A stretch of DNA of 64,000 bases. Source: Orrella dioscoreae. Lineage in GTDB: Bacteria > Pseudomonadota > Gammaproteobacteria > Burkholderiales > Burkholderiaceae_B. Made by a program: the position numbers and the translations under genes. Positions 36,941 to 45,387 of the stretch are shown piece after piece. The stretch lies in NCBI RefSeq assembly GCF_900089455.2, contig NZ_LT907988.1, positions 4,650,001-4,714,000 of the forward strand. The letters run 5' to 3'. Below the pieces are notes generated by a model. It was not told the origin of the DNA, searched no databases, and saw only the letters and a program-made list of their open reading frames with translations. Numbering within the stretch: position 1 is the stretch's first letter; the number at the start of each line of letters is the position of its first letter.

Positions 36941-37939
36941 ATGCTGAGCCGCACCGCCGACAATCTGTTCTGGATGTGCCGATACATGGAGCGCGCGGAA
37001 AACACCGCGCGCATGCTGGACGTGAACCTGCACATGTCCCTGCTGCCGCAGGACCCCGCCACGCGCGCCGCGTCGTGGCGCGCGGTGCTGGGCATCAGCG
37101 AACTGCAGAACCGCTTCGACGCAGCGTATCCCTCGGGCACCACGCAGGAAATCCTGCACTTCATGGTGCACGATCCGAACAATCCTTCCTCCATCTATGC
37201 CTGCCTGCACGCCGCGCGCGAGAATGCCCGCGCCGTGCGCGGCAGCCTGACCACCGAAGTCTGGGAAACCTACAACGGCATCTGGCTGGAAATGCAGCGC
37301 CACCTGCGCGGCGGCCTGCTGGAGCACAACGCGGGCGAGTTCTTCGAATGGGTGAAGCTGCGCTCGCACCTGGCGCGCGGCGTGACCATCGGCACCATGC
37401 TGGAGGACGACGCGCTGTACTTCCTGCGGCTGGGCATGCACCTGGAACGCGCCGACAACACGGCGCGCCTGCTGGACGTGAAGTTCCACGAACGCACGAC
37501 CCAGTCGCAATTGCAGTTCCACTCGCACTCGCCGTCTCCGGAGCGCGCGCGCAACGACGATGCCGACCCTGCCGTGGGCGAGTTCTATCGCTGGTCGGCC
37601 ATCCTGGGCGCGGTCTCGGGTTTCGAGATCTACCGCAAGGTCTACCGCGACGTCATCACGCCGGCGCGCGTGGCCGAGCTGTTGATCCTGCGCGGCGACA
37701 TGCCGCGCTCGCTGCTGGCCTCGGTGCGCTCCGTGTCCAAGGACCTCGGCAAGATCTCCAACGAACGTTCCAGTGAAACAGAGCGCCTGGCGGGCATGCT
37801 ACGCGCCGAATTGGAGTACGGCAGGATCGAGGACATCCTGGAGGCAGGCCTGCACACCTACCTGGAACGTTTCCTGAAGCGCATCAACGACCTCGGCAAC
37901 CGAATCGCCCAGGATTTCCTGGTGCCGCTCTCCACCTGA
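36941..37939 (+). CDS. Alpha-E domain protein (DUF403)
   Basis: A 332-residue, mostly alpha-helical protein of the alpha-E family, which is almost always encoded beside circularly permuted ATP-grasp proteins. It opens MLSRTADNLFWMCRYMERAE, with the duplicated pattern FFLRLGMHLERADNTARLLD-like in the second half. A GAGGAG site precedes the ATG. Its biochemical role is not established. It begins 17 bases after the ATP-grasp gene, and its stop overlaps an ATG (TGATG) upstream of the true transglutaminase start. Confidence 0.92.
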   Translation: MLSRTADNLFWMCRYMERAENTARMLDVNLHMSLLPQDPATRAASWRAVLGISELQNRFDAAYPSGTTQEILHFMVHDPNNPSSIYACLHAARENARAVRGSLTTEVWETYNGIWLEMQRHLRGGLLEHNAGEFFEWVKLRSHLARGVTIGTMLEDDALYFLRLGMHLERADNTARLLDVKFHERTTQSQLQFHSHSPSPERARNDDADPAVGEFYRWSAILGAVSGFEIYRKVYRDVITPARVAELLILRGDMPRSLLASVRSVSKDLGKISNERSSETERLAGMLRAELEYGRIEDILEAGLHTYLERFLKRINDLGNRIAQDFLVPLST

Positions 37940-37962
37940 TGGCGACGGCAAGGAGCCACGAC

Positions 37963-38769
37963 ATGAAGCACCTGATCCGCCATGTGACCCGCTACCGCTA
38001 CACGCAGCCGGCCACCTACAGCATCCAGACCCTGCGGCTGACGCCGCGCACCGAGGATCACCAGCACGCCTTGCGCTGGCACATCGACGCGCCCGGGCCG
38101 CTGCAATCCAGCATCGACGCCTACGGCAACATCACGCACACCCTGACGCTGAACCAGCCGCACACCGAGATCGAATTGCGGGTGACCGGCCAGGTCGAGG
38201 TCGAGTCGCTGCCCGGCGGCGTGTTGCGCCGCGACGATGATCGCCTGCCGGTGCAGGCCTATTGCGTCAGCACGCCGCTCACGCGGCCCGACGAGACCGT
38301 CATGGCCTTCTGCCGCGAGGTCCTGCCGCAAGGCATCCGGGCGCCCGAAGACGCCCTGGCGCTGGCCACCGCCATCAGCGACCGGGTGCACTACGAGCCC
38401 GGCATGACCGACGTCACGACCGCCGCCCCGGAAGTGTTGCGCCTGGGCCACGGCGTGTGCCAGGACCACGCCCACCTGTTCCTGGCCTGCGCACGCGGGC
38501 TCGGCCTGCCCGTCCGCTACGTCAGCGGCTACCTGTACACCACGGCCGAGCACGCCGCCAGCCACGCCTGGATCGATGTCTGGCTGGCCGATACCGGCTG
38601 GGTCAGCATCGACGTCACCAATCGCCAGTACGCCTCGGAATGCCACTGCCGGCTGGCCGTGGCGCGCGACTATGACTCGGCCTCGCCCGTGCGGGGCGTG
38701 CGCCATGGCGGCGGCGTCGAATCCATGATGGTGAACGTGCAGGTCATGCAGGGCGCAACCCAGGCTTGA
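37963..38769 (+). CDS. Transglutaminase-like cysteine protease/peptidase
   Basis: A 268-residue transglutaminase-fold enzyme. The triad is Cys in GHGVCQDHAHLFLACARGLG, His in SHAWIDVWL, and Asp in SIDVTN. The N-terminal beta-domain (HVTRYRYTQPATYSIQTLRL) is typical of the bacterial family linked to ATP-grasp/alpha-E genes. AAGGAG seven bases before ATG 37963 decides the start over an ATG at 37939. It could cleave the amide bond made by the ATP-grasp ligase; that is inference from the conserved neighbourhood. Confidence 0.92.
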   Translation: MKHLIRHVTRYRYTQPATYSIQTLRLTPRTEDHQHALRWHIDAPGPLQSSIDAYGNITHTLTLNQPHTEIELRVTGQVEVESLPGGVLRRDDDRLPVQAYCVSTPLTRPDETVMAFCREVLPQGIRAPEDALALATAISDRVHYEPGMTDVTTAAPEVLRLGHGVCQDHAHLFLACARGLGLPVRYVSGYLYTTAEHAASHAWIDVWLADTGWVSIDVTNRQYASECHCRLAVARDYDSASPVRGVRHGGGVESMMVNVQVMQGATQA

Positions 38770-38817
38770 TCAGGCTGGCAGGCGCTATACAATCGGCGGG
38801 GCGCGCTGGATGCGCGC
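38766..38817 (+). promoter_or_regulatory. Sigma-70-like promoter and hairpin before anbu
   Basis: TTGATC (38766-38771) and TACAAT (38788-38793) are 16 bases apart and overlap the end of the transglutaminase gene. They are followed by GCGCGC-tggat-GCGCGC (38801-38817). The promoter would give Anbu its own basal transcription. The hairpin, with no clear T-run, may partly end read-through from the operon or structure the leader. Confidence 0.5.
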
Positions 38818-38874
38818 TTGTCGGCGGCACCTGACATCCGCCTGAAGCCTGCTCGTTACGGACCCTGCCTTACC

Positions 38875-39738
38875 ATGACCTACTGTGTTGCGGCCCGGCT
38901 CAATGCCGGACTGGTTTTCCTGGCCGATTCACGCACCAACGCCGGTGTCGACCAGATCAGCACCTATCGCAAGCTCAGTGTCTTCGAACGGCCGGGTGAC
39001 AGGGTCATGGTCCTGATGACCGCAGGCAACCTGGCCATCAGCCAGGCCGTGCTCAATCTGCTGGCCGCGCACGAGCGCGAAGGCGCCGAGTCCATCTGGA
39101 ACGCCGCCAGCATGTTCGATGCGGCGCGCCACGTCGGCGAGGCCATCCGCGCCATCCACCTGCGCGAAGGGCCGGCCCTGAAGGAACAGGGCATCGACTT
39201 CAACGTCTCCATCATCTTCGGCGGCCAGATCGGCCAGGAAAGCTGCCGCCTGTTCCAGGTGTACTCGGCCGGCAACTTCATCGAGGCCCACGCCGAATCG
39301 CCCTACTTCCAGATCGGCGAAGCCAAGTATGGCAAGCCCATCCTGGACCGCGCGCTGAGCCCGGACTCCACGCTGGACGAGGCCGCCAAGTGCGCGCTCA
39401 TCTCCATGGACTCCACGCTGCGCTCGAACATCTCGGTCGGCCTGCCGCTGGACCTGCTGGTCTACGAAGCGGACAAGCTGCGCGTGACGCACTTCGCCAA
39501 CATCGACGAGCACAACGAATACTTCCACATGATCCGCAGCTCCTGGGGCGAGCGCCTGCGCCAGGTCTTCGCGGAGATCCCCGATCCGGTCTGGAGCTCG
39601 GCCCACGACCCGCAATCGCTGGTGCCGGCCGGCCGCGTGCATCAACCGGTACGCATGATTCCCGATCACGCCGAACCCACCGACTTCACCGACATCCAGG
39701 TGCTGGCCGACGGCGAGCCGAGCGCTCAGGCGGAATAA
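38875..39738 (+). CDS. Anbu, proteasome-like peptidase (ancestral beta subunit)
   Basis: A 287-residue N-terminal nucleophile protease of the Anbu family, related to HslV and proteasome beta subunits and forming ring or helical assemblies. From ATG 38875 the protein begins MTYCVAARLNAG. After Met removal Thr1 is free, Asp17 lies in FLADSRTN and Lys32 in TYRKL, which is the expected Thr/Asp/Lys active site. Starting here, not at a GTG at 38818, is therefore required for activity. The last ~45 residues are a polar tail. It is separated by 105 bases from the transglutaminase gene and completes the Anbu operon. Confidence 0.92.
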   Translation: MTYCVAARLNAGLVFLADSRTNAGVDQISTYRKLSVFERPGDRVMVLMTAGNLAISQAVLNLLAAHEREGAESIWNAASMFDAARHVGEAIRAIHLREGPALKEQGIDFNVSIIFGGQIGQESCRLFQVYSAGNFIEAHAESPYFQIGEAKYGKPILDRALSPDSTLDEAAKCALISMDSTLRSNISVGLPLDLLVYEADKLRVTHFANIDEHNEYFHMIRSSWGERLRQVFAEIPDPVWSSAHDPQSLVPAGRVHQPVRMIPDHAEPTDFTDIQVLADGEPSAQAE

Positions 39739-39810
39739 GGCCTCGGTGGGAAAACCGGGGCGGACATTTCCGGCGCGCCCGGTGCGCACAGTCCGGCAAA
39801 GGGCAATACG

Positions 39811-40944
39811 GTGCAGGTTTCACGCCTCACCGATGCCATGCCTCATCACGACACCCACTACAAGCAGCTGTTTTCCCATCCCCGGATGGTGATGGCCCTG
39901 CTGCGCGGGTTCGTCCCGCAAGCATGGGTCGCGCACATCGATGCCACCGCGCTGACGCAGCTTCCCGCCTCCTATCTCTCGGACCGCGGCGAGCAACGGC
40001 ACAGCGACCGCGTCTGGCGCATTCCGTTGCGCCGGCACCCGCAAAACGCAACGGCCAACATCCATCTGCTGCTGGAATTCCAATCCCGGCCCGACCCCCA
40101 CATGGCGCTGCGCATGATGAGTTATGTCTCGCTGCTGCTGCAGGCGCATGCGAGAACCTCGACACAGAACGGCCGGCTGCCGCCCGTGCTGGCCGTGGTC
40201 TTGTACAACGGCCAGCGCGCATGGCGAGCGCGGACGGAATACCGGGACCTTGCCGATGCCTGCCCCCCGGACCTGCAAGCCTATCAGCCTCAACTCCGGT
40301 ATCTCCTTCTGGACCCGTTGCAGCTGGCATGCACTGGCGCCGCGTACATCGACAACCCCGTCGCATTGTTGTTCCAGCTGGAGCAAAGCCGTCATCCCAA
40401 CGAAATGACGAACATCCTGGCGGACCTGGCCCGCTGCACCCGTTCTCCTGGCGATGCCAGCCTGCGCCGCGCCTTCGTCGAATGGCTCAGGAACGCTTTG
40501 CTGCCCGGACGCTTTCCCAGCCTTAAGCTCTCCACCATCGACGACCTCGAGGAGTTCCGGGACATGCTGGCAGACACGGTCAAGGATTGGACCCGCCAAT
40601 GGAAGCGGGAGGGCATGCAGGAAGGAAGGCGTGAAGGGAAGCGCCTGGGCATGCTAGAAGGAAGACGTGAAGGAAGAAAAGAAGGCAGACAGGCAGGCCG
40701 CCAAGAAGGCAAACACGACGCCACCCGCACACTGCTCACTCGCCAACTGACCTGCCGCTTTGGTCCCGTTCCCGCTGCAATCGGCCAACGCATCGCACGG
40801 GCATCGCTGCAAGACCTCGAGCAGTGGTCGCTCGCGCTGCTCGACGCGCCCGATATCGGCAGCGTCTTTGCACACACCCGATTCGCGCTGGAAAAAGAAA
40901 AAGCGGCCGAAGCCGCTCTCCCTGCCGGCACACCCGCAAGCTGA
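39811..40944 (+). CDS. Rpn-family PD-(D/E)XK nuclease / putative transposase-like protein
   Basis: A 377-residue protein of the recombination-promoting nuclease (Rpn, YhgA-like) family. The N-terminus HDTHYKQLFSHPRMVMALLRGF is typical. The nuclease core contains IHLLLEFQSRPDPHMALRMM (Glu-x-Gln) and PPVLAVVLYNG. Residues ~260-300 are a charged, repetitive Glu-Gly-Arg helix, followed by a C-terminal DUF4351-like part. AAAGGG precedes the GTG at 39811; ATG 39838 is the alternative. No terminal repeats or target duplication mark it as mobile. Its stop abuts the metF stop (TGATCA). Confidence 0.82.
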   Translation: MQVSRLTDAMPHHDTHYKQLFSHPRMVMALLRGFVPQAWVAHIDATALTQLPASYLSDRGEQRHSDRVWRIPLRRHPQNATANIHLLLEFQSRPDPHMALRMMSYVSLLLQAHARTSTQNGRLPPVLAVVLYNGQRAWRARTEYRDLADACPPDLQAYQPQLRYLLLDPLQLACTGAAYIDNPVALLFQLEQSRHPNEMTNILADLARCTRSPGDASLRRAFVEWLRNALLPGRFPSLKLSTIDDLEEFRDMLADTVKDWTRQWKREGMQEGRREGKRLGMLEGRREGRKEGRQAGRQEGKHDATRTLLTRQLTCRFGPVPAAIGQRIARASLQDLEQWSLALLDAPDIGSVFAHTRFALEKEKAAEAALPAGTPAS

Positions 40945-41805
40945 TCAGGCCGCGGCACGCTCCAGCCCCAGTTGCCGCCAGATCGCCAGCGGCGCGTCGG
41001 CACTGTTCAGGGTATAGAAATGCAGGCCCGGCGCGCCGTTGTCCAGCAAGGTCTGGCACAGCTCGCTGACCACGTCCACACCGAAGGCGCGCAGGGACGC
41101 CTTGTCGTCGCCGAACTCGGCCAGGCGCAGCCGGATCCAGCGCGGGATTTCCGCGCCGCACATCTGCGAGAAGCGCGTGAGCTGCGTATTGTTCGTGATC
41201 GGCATGATGCCGGGCACGATCGGCACGGACACGCCCAGGGCCTGTGTACGGTCGAGGAAATCGAAGTACGCGTCGGCATTGAAGAAATACTGCGTGATGG
41301 CGCTGTCGGCGCCTGCGGCCACCTTGTCGGCGAAATGACGCAGGTCGGCGGAAGGGCTCTCGGCTTGCGGATGCATTTCCGGGTAGGCCGCCACTTCGAC
41401 GTGGAAGGCATCGCCGAACTCCGCGCGGATGAACGCCACCAGGTCGGCCGCATACCGCAATTCGCCGGCGTCGCCCCCCATGCCGGAAGGCAAGTCGCCA
41501 CGCAGGGCCACGACCCGGCGCACGCCCTCGTCGCGATAGCCTTGCAGGATCTGACGCAATTCGTCGCGCGATGCGCCAATGCAGGACAGATGAGGCGCGG
41601 CGTCGCAACCCAGGTTGCGCAAGGTGCGCACCGTGCCCGACGTCCCGTCGCGGGTGGAACCACCCGCGCCAAAGGTCACGCTGACATACCGGGGCTGCAC
41701 GGCCAGCAGCTGCTTGGCCGTGCGCACCAGGCGCTCCTGCGCGGCGAGGTCGCGCGGAGGAAAGAACTCGAGGCTGATGGCAGCCTTTTCCGTGTCCAGG
41801 GACAT
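40945..41805 (-). CDS. metF: 5,10-methylenetetrahydrofolate reductase
   Basis: A 286-residue FAD-dependent (beta/alpha)8 enzyme that makes 5-methyl-THF for methionine synthesis. Motifs are [48 protein letters not shown], and the catalytic-region TQYFFNADAYFDFLD. ATG 41805 shares one base with the stop of the upstream membrane-protein gene (TAATG), so they are coupled. It is the third gene of the ahcY operon behind the SAH riboswitch, so homocysteine supply and remethylation are controlled together. Confidence 0.96.
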   Translation of the reverse strand: MSLDTEKAAISLEFFPPRDLAAQERLVRTAKQLLAVQPRYVSVTFGAGGSTRDGTSGTVRTLRNLGCDAAPHLSCIGASRDELRQILQGYRDEGVRRVVALRGDLPSGMGGDAGELRYAADLVAFIRAEFGDAFHVEVAAYPEMHPQAESPSADLRHFADKVAAGADSAITQYFFNADAYFDFLDRTQALGVSVPIVPGIMPITNNTQLTRFSQMCGAEIPRWIRLRLAEFGDDKASLRAFGVDVVSELCQTLLDNGAPGLHFYTLNSADAPLAIWRQLGLERAAA

Positions 41806-42140
41806 TAAACGATCAACCTCGAGAGGAGCCCCGAAATCAGGCTGTAGAGCACCGCGCCGGCCAACGCCCACCAGAAACCCGCGACCTGGAAGCCCTTGAG
41901 GATCGAGCCCGCGAACCAGAACAGCAGCGCGTTGAGCACGATCAGGAAGAGCCCGAGCGTAACGATGGTGATGGGCAGCGTCAGGAAGACCAGCACCGGC
42001 TTGACCAGCATGTTCAGCAGGCCAAGCACCAGGGCGGCAATCAGCGCGGAACCAAAGCTTGCCACGGTGATGCCGGGCAGCAGATAGGCAACGGCCAGCA
42101 AGGCCACGGCGTTCAAGAGCCAGACGAGTATGAGCGACAT
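41805..42140 (-). CDS. Small four-helix membrane protein (phage holin superfamily 4-like, YvlD-type)
   Basis: A 111-residue protein with about four hydrophobic segments (LILVWLLNAVALLAVAYLL, SALIAALVLGLLNMLV, ITIVTLGLFLIVLNALLFWF, FWWALAGAVLYSLISGLL). The NAVALLAVAYLLPGI start and the VKPVLVFLTLPIT motif are typical of the YvlD/holin-4 family. Despite the name there is no phage context. AGGA lies upstream of the ATG. It lies between ahcY and metF in the same operon; any link to methyl metabolism is unknown. Confidence 0.88.
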   Translation of the reverse strand: MSLILVWLLNAVALLAVAYLLPGITVASFGSALIAALVLGLLNMLVKPVLVFLTLPITIVTLGLFLIVLNALLFWFAGSILKGFQVAGFWWALAGAVLYSLISGLLSRLIV

Positions 42141-42171
42141 GTCGAAAGTCCTGTTCCTGTTGATGAAGGAA

Positions 42172-42193
42172 CCGTCCCCAAAACTGGGGACGG
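42172..42193 (-). terminator. Intercistronic hairpin after ahcY
   Basis: CCGTCCCC and GGGGACGG form a perfect 8-bp stem with a six-base loop, followed on the minus strand by TTCCTTC. It lies between ahcY and the small membrane protein. It may lower, without stopping, transcription into metF. Confidence 0.5.
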
Positions 42194-42239
42194 CTTAGAA
42201 GGAGCTTACACGCGCGCCCGCCTGGCGGGCGTAACGCGA

Positions 42240-43658
42240 TCAGTAACGATAGTGATCGGGTTTGTACGGACCCTGTGCCGAGACACCAATATAGGCCGCC
42301 TGGGCAGGCGTGAGTTCGGTCAGCTGGACGCCCAGCTTCTTCAGGTGCAGGCGCGCAACCTTCTCATCCAGATGCTTGGGCAGGATGAAGACCTTGCCCG
42401 ACTCATAGGCGTCGCCGCGCGTGAAGAGCTCGATCTGGGCAATCGTCTGGTTGGTGAACGACGCCGACATCACGAACGAGGGGTGGCCGGTGGCGCAGCC
42501 CAGGTTCACCAGGCGCCCCTTGGCCAGCAGGATGATGCGCTTGCCGTCGGGGAAGATCACATGGTCGACCTGGGGCTTGATTTCCTCCCACTGGCAGTCT
42601 TCGATCCCCGCCACGTCGATTTCGTTGTCGAAGTGACCGATGTTGCAGACGATGGCCTGGTCCTTCATGCGATCCATGTGCTCACGGCGGATCACGTTGA
42701 AGTTGCCGGTCGTGGTGACGAAGATGTCGGCCTTGTCGGCAGCCTCTTCCATCGTCACGACCTTGAAGCCTTCCATCGAGGCCTGCAGCGCGCAGATCGG
42801 GTCGATCTCGGTCACCCACACTTGCGCGCGCAGCGCGACCAGCGCCTGGGCGCAGCCCTTGCCCACGTCGCCGTAGCCGGCCACGACGGCGATCTTGCCG
42901 GCCACCATCACGTCGGTGGCGCGCTTGATGCCGTCAACCAGCGACTCGCGGCAACCGTAGAGGTTGTCGAACTTGGACTTGGTGACGGAGTCGTTCACGT
43001 TGATGGCGGCGAAGGCCAGCTCGCCCTTCTTCGACATCTGGTACAGGCGGTGCACGCCGGTGGTGGTTTCCTCGGTCACGCCGCGCACTTGCGCCAGACG
43101 GGTCGAGTACCACTTGGGATCCTGCTTCAGGCGCTCGCGGATCGACGCGAACAGGATGCGCTCTTCTTCGCTGCCCGGCTTGTCCAGCACCGACAGGTCC
43201 GACTCGGCGCGGGTGCCCAGGTGCAGCAGCAGCGTGGCGTCGCCGCCGTCGTCCAGGATCATGTTGGCCTGTTCTTCACCGGGCCAGTCGAAGATGTTGT
43301 GGGTGTACTGCCAGTACTCCTCCAGCGTCTCGCCCTTGACGGCGAACACGGGCGTGCCCGTGGCGGCGATGGCGGCGGCGGCATGGTCCTGGGTCGAGAA
43401 GATGTTGCACGAGGCCCAGCGCACTTCGGCGCCCAGCGCCTGCAGCGTCTCGATCAGCACGCCGGTCTGGATGGTCATGTGCAGGCTGCCGGCGATGCGC
43501 GCGCCCTTCAAGGGCTGCGACGCGGCGTATTCCTCGCGGGTCGCCATCAGGCCGGGCATTTCGGTTTCGGCGATCGCGAGCTCGCGGCGGCCCCAGTCAG
43601 CCAACGCGATGTCGGCGATGATGTAGTCGGTGAAGGTCTTGTCGGTCACGGTATTCAT
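42240..43658 (-). CDS. ahcY: S-adenosylhomocysteine hydrolase
   Basis: A 472-residue NAD-dependent enzyme that splits SAH into adenosine and homocysteine and so relieves inhibition of methyltransferases. Motifs are [34 protein letters not shown], the NAD site [13 protein letters not shown], and the C-terminal PDHYRY. The protein has the extra ~40-residue segment common in bacterial enzymes. ATG 43658 is preceded by CCGGAG; an upstream GTG at 43682 is less likely. An SAH riboswitch lies in its leader. Confidence 0.97.
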   Translation of the reverse strand: MNTVTDKTFTDYIIADIALADWGRRELAIAETEMPGLMATREEYAASQPLKGARIAGSLHMTIQTGVLIETLQALGAEVRWASCNIFSTQDHAAAAIAATGTPVFAVKGETLEEYWQYTHNIFDWPGEEQANMILDDGGDATLLLHLGTRAESDLSVLDKPGSEEERILFASIRERLKQDPKWYSTRLAQVRGVTEETTTGVHRLYQMSKKGELAFAAINVNDSVTKSKFDNLYGCRESLVDGIKRATDVMVAGKIAVVAGYGDVGKGCAQALVALRAQVWVTEIDPICALQASMEGFKVVTMEEAADKADIFVTTTGNFNVIRREHMDRMKDQAIVCNIGHFDNEIDVAGIEDCQWEEIKPQVDHVIFPDGKRIILLAKGRLVNLGCATGHPSFVMSASFTNQTIAQIELFTRGDAYESGKVFILPKHLDEKVARLHLKKLGVQLTELTPAQAAYIGVSAQGPYKPDHYRY

Positions 43659-43737
43659 GCATGGCTCCGGAAGAACCTGCACGCGCGTCGGGGCGCTGCC
43701 GTGGAAATGGCCTCGCCCTCCCTGCGCGGACAGGGTT

Positions 43738-43871
43738 GGCGAGCGCCGTTCTAGCCGCTTGCACGGGCAAGCGGCTGGAAAGAGGAAGTTCCTGAGCCTG
43801 GCGGGTGGGGTCCGGCTGGAGGGATGCGCCCCCTAGCGGACAACGCGCGACCCGTCGCAACGCTCCTCAGG
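43738..43871 (-). promoter_or_regulatory. SAH riboswitch (ahcY leader)
   Basis: Read on the minus strand, the segment starts CCTGAGGAGCGTTGCGAC, has CCGCCAGGCTCAGG in the middle and AACGGCGCTCGCC at the end, the three conserved blocks of the SAH riboswitch. CCTGAG (43871-43866) pairs with CTCAGG (43796-43791) as P1. GAGCG (43865-43861) pairs with CGCTC (43745-43741) as the pseudoknot. A perfect 10-bp stem, AGCCGCTTGC/GCAAGCGGCT, lies between. This class turns gene expression on when SAH accumulates. Its first 39 bases are also the last codons of the glycosyltransferase gene. Confidence 0.9.
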
Positions 43872-44927
43872 AAGCCCGCATTGTATACCTGCGCCCGCCT
43901 CTTGCGGCAAGGCCTGCGCCTGCGCGGCGCGCAGCGGCGTCAACGCCCCCAGCAGCGCCAGCGCGATGGTCTCCCAGGTGCGGCCCAGCGTGCGTTCGCG
44001 CACCGTGACACGGTCCAGGGACAGCGCGGCATGGCAGGCGCGCGCCAGGTCTGCATCCAGGCAACCCGTGACGCCCTCTTCCACCACCGCCTGCGGCGCC
44101 TCGCCCGGCAAGGCCGCGACCGGCGTGCCGCAAGCCATGGCCTCCAGCATCACCAGCCCGAAGGTGTCGGTCAGGCTCGGGAAGACGAACACATCGGCCG
44201 CCGAATAGAGCGGCGCCAGGCGGTCATGCGGGACCATGCCCAGGAACACGGCGTCGGGATGGCGGCGGCGCAGCCGCGCCTCGTCGGGACCGCTGCCCAC
44301 CACGACCTTGCTGCCCGGCAGGTCCAGGGACAGGAAGGCGTCGAGATTCTTTTCACGGGCCAGGCGCCCCACGCTCAGGTGGATGGGGCGCGGCAGGCCG
44401 GCCAGGGCCATGCCGTCATCGGGCGCGAAGGCCCGGGCGTCGACGCCGCGCGCCCAGACCTGCATGTTGCACAGGCCGTGCGAGGCCAGCAGCGTGCGCA
44501 TGGCGTGCGTCGGCACCAGCACGCGCTGGGAGTGCTTGTGGAACCAGCGCATGTAGCGCCAGGTCCAGCCGGCCGGAATGCCCATGCGCATGCGCAGGTA
44601 TTCGGGGAAGACCGTGTGGAAGGAGGTGGTGTAGCGCCAGCCGCGCTTCATGGCCAGGCTGCGGGCGGCAACGCCCAGCGGGCCTTCGGTGGCGATGTGC
44701 ATGGCATCGGGCACGAAATCGCCCAGTTGGCGGCGCAGGTGCGAGGCCGGATCGATGGCCAGCCGCAGGCCCTTTTCGGACGGCGCCCTGACGGTGCGTG
44801 CGCCTTGCGGGCTGATGACGACAAGTTCATGGCCCCAGGAGACCAGGAGCTTCTGCATAATGGTCCAGGTACGGACCACACCGCTGACTTGGGGATGCCA
44901 AGCATCAGTAACGAGCAGGATACGCAT
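43833..44927 (-). CDS. Family 4 glycosyltransferase (alpha-mannosyltransferase-like)
   Basis: A 364-residue GT-B glycosyltransferase. The N-terminal domain starts MRILLVTDAWHPQVSGVVRT and has ISPQGARTVRAPSEKGLRL. The donor site has LSVGRLAREKNLDAFL, VVVGSGPDEARLR and FPSLTDTFGLVMLEAMACGT with the conserved Glu residues. Relatives transfer mannose to lipid acceptors. The acceptor here is unknown. Its last 13 codons overlap the SAH riboswitch, and the ahcY promoter lies just upstream within its coding region. Confidence 0.9.
   Translation of the reverse strand: MRILLVTDAWHPQVSGVVRTWTIMQKLLVSWGHELVVISPQGARTVRAPSEKGLRLAIDPASHLRRQLGDFVPDAMHIATEGPLGVAARSLAMKRGWRYTTSFHTVFPEYLRMRMGIPAGWTWRYMRWFHKHSQRVLVPTHAMRTLLASHGLCNMQVWARGVDARAFAPDDGMALAGLPRPIHLSVGRLAREKNLDAFLSLDLPGSKVVVGSGPDEARLRRRHPDAVFLGMVPHDRLAPLYSAADVFVFPSLTDTFGLVMLEAMACGTPVAALPGEAPQAVVEEGVTGCLDADLARACHAALSLDRVTVRERTLGRTWETIALALLGALTPLRAAQAQALPQEAGAGIQCGLPEERCDGSRVVR
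43882..43910 (-). promoter_or_regulatory. ahcY promoter inside the glycosyltransferase gene
   Basis: On the minus strand, TTGCCG (43910-43905) and TATACA (43887-43882) are exactly 17 bases apart. Transcription would begin near 43875, just before the first base of the riboswitch P1 stem at 43871. Confidence 0.7.
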
Positions 44928-44994
44928 GAGGCGGTCTGTCGGGTGACGTTGCGGCTATTAGGCACCGACCACATGACATGACCAAGACAAGGGG

Positions 44995-45297
44995 CTAGGG
45001 GTTGTTGCGGCGCGGATAACCCTGGGCGCGGATGCGCACCCAGACCTCATGCTTTTCCGCTTCGTTCATGAAGACCCAATTGGCGACTTCCATGGCCGTG
45101 CGGCCGCAGCCCCGGCAGATGTCGTCATAGAGGGTGGAGCAGACCGCCACGCAGGGGGAATCCGTCGCGACGAACGTGCCGCGCGCGGTCTTGATCTCGA
45201 TACGGTGGAGCGGGACGCCGCTGGCGGCAGCGGTGTCCCTGTCATCGGACGGGGCCGCCGCAGGGGGCGGCAAGAGGGAGTCGGGTGTTGCACACAT
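44995..45297 (-). CDS. DUF1289 small cysteine-cluster protein
   Basis: About 100 residues. The C-terminal half is a DUF1289 domain with four cysteines in DSPCVAVCSTLYDDICRGCGR, probably binding a metal, followed by EVANWVFMNEAEKHEVWVRI. The N-terminal half is Ala/Pro-rich and may be disordered. ATG 45297 is my start; upstream extension to 45375 is possible. The function of the family is unknown. It lies 67 bases before the glycosyltransferase gene on the same strand. Confidence 0.82.
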   Translation of the reverse strand: MCATPDSLLPPPAAAPSDDRDTAAASGVPLHRIEIKTARGTFVATDSPCVAVCSTLYDDICRGCGRTAMEVANWVFMNEAEKHEVWVRIRAQGYPRRNNP

Positions 45298-45387
45298 CGC
45301 GTCAAGCTTAGCACCAGACCTTGCGGCCCCATTTTCTGTCCCTACGGCGGGTGCGTGAATGCCTGACCGGGCCATTGGCCGCCCGCC

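Noticed and set aside
39811-40944. Insertion sequence suggested by the transposase-like annotation of Rpn proteins
   Set aside because: I see no terminal inverted repeats or target-site duplication around the gene.
41805-42140. Prophage lysis module suggested by the holin-like protein
   Set aside because: No endolysin, tail or integrase gene is nearby, and the gene lies within the ahcY-metF operon.
42240-43754. 500-codon open frame on the plus strand opposite ahcY
   Set aside because: It is antisense to ahcY and lacks protein-like features.
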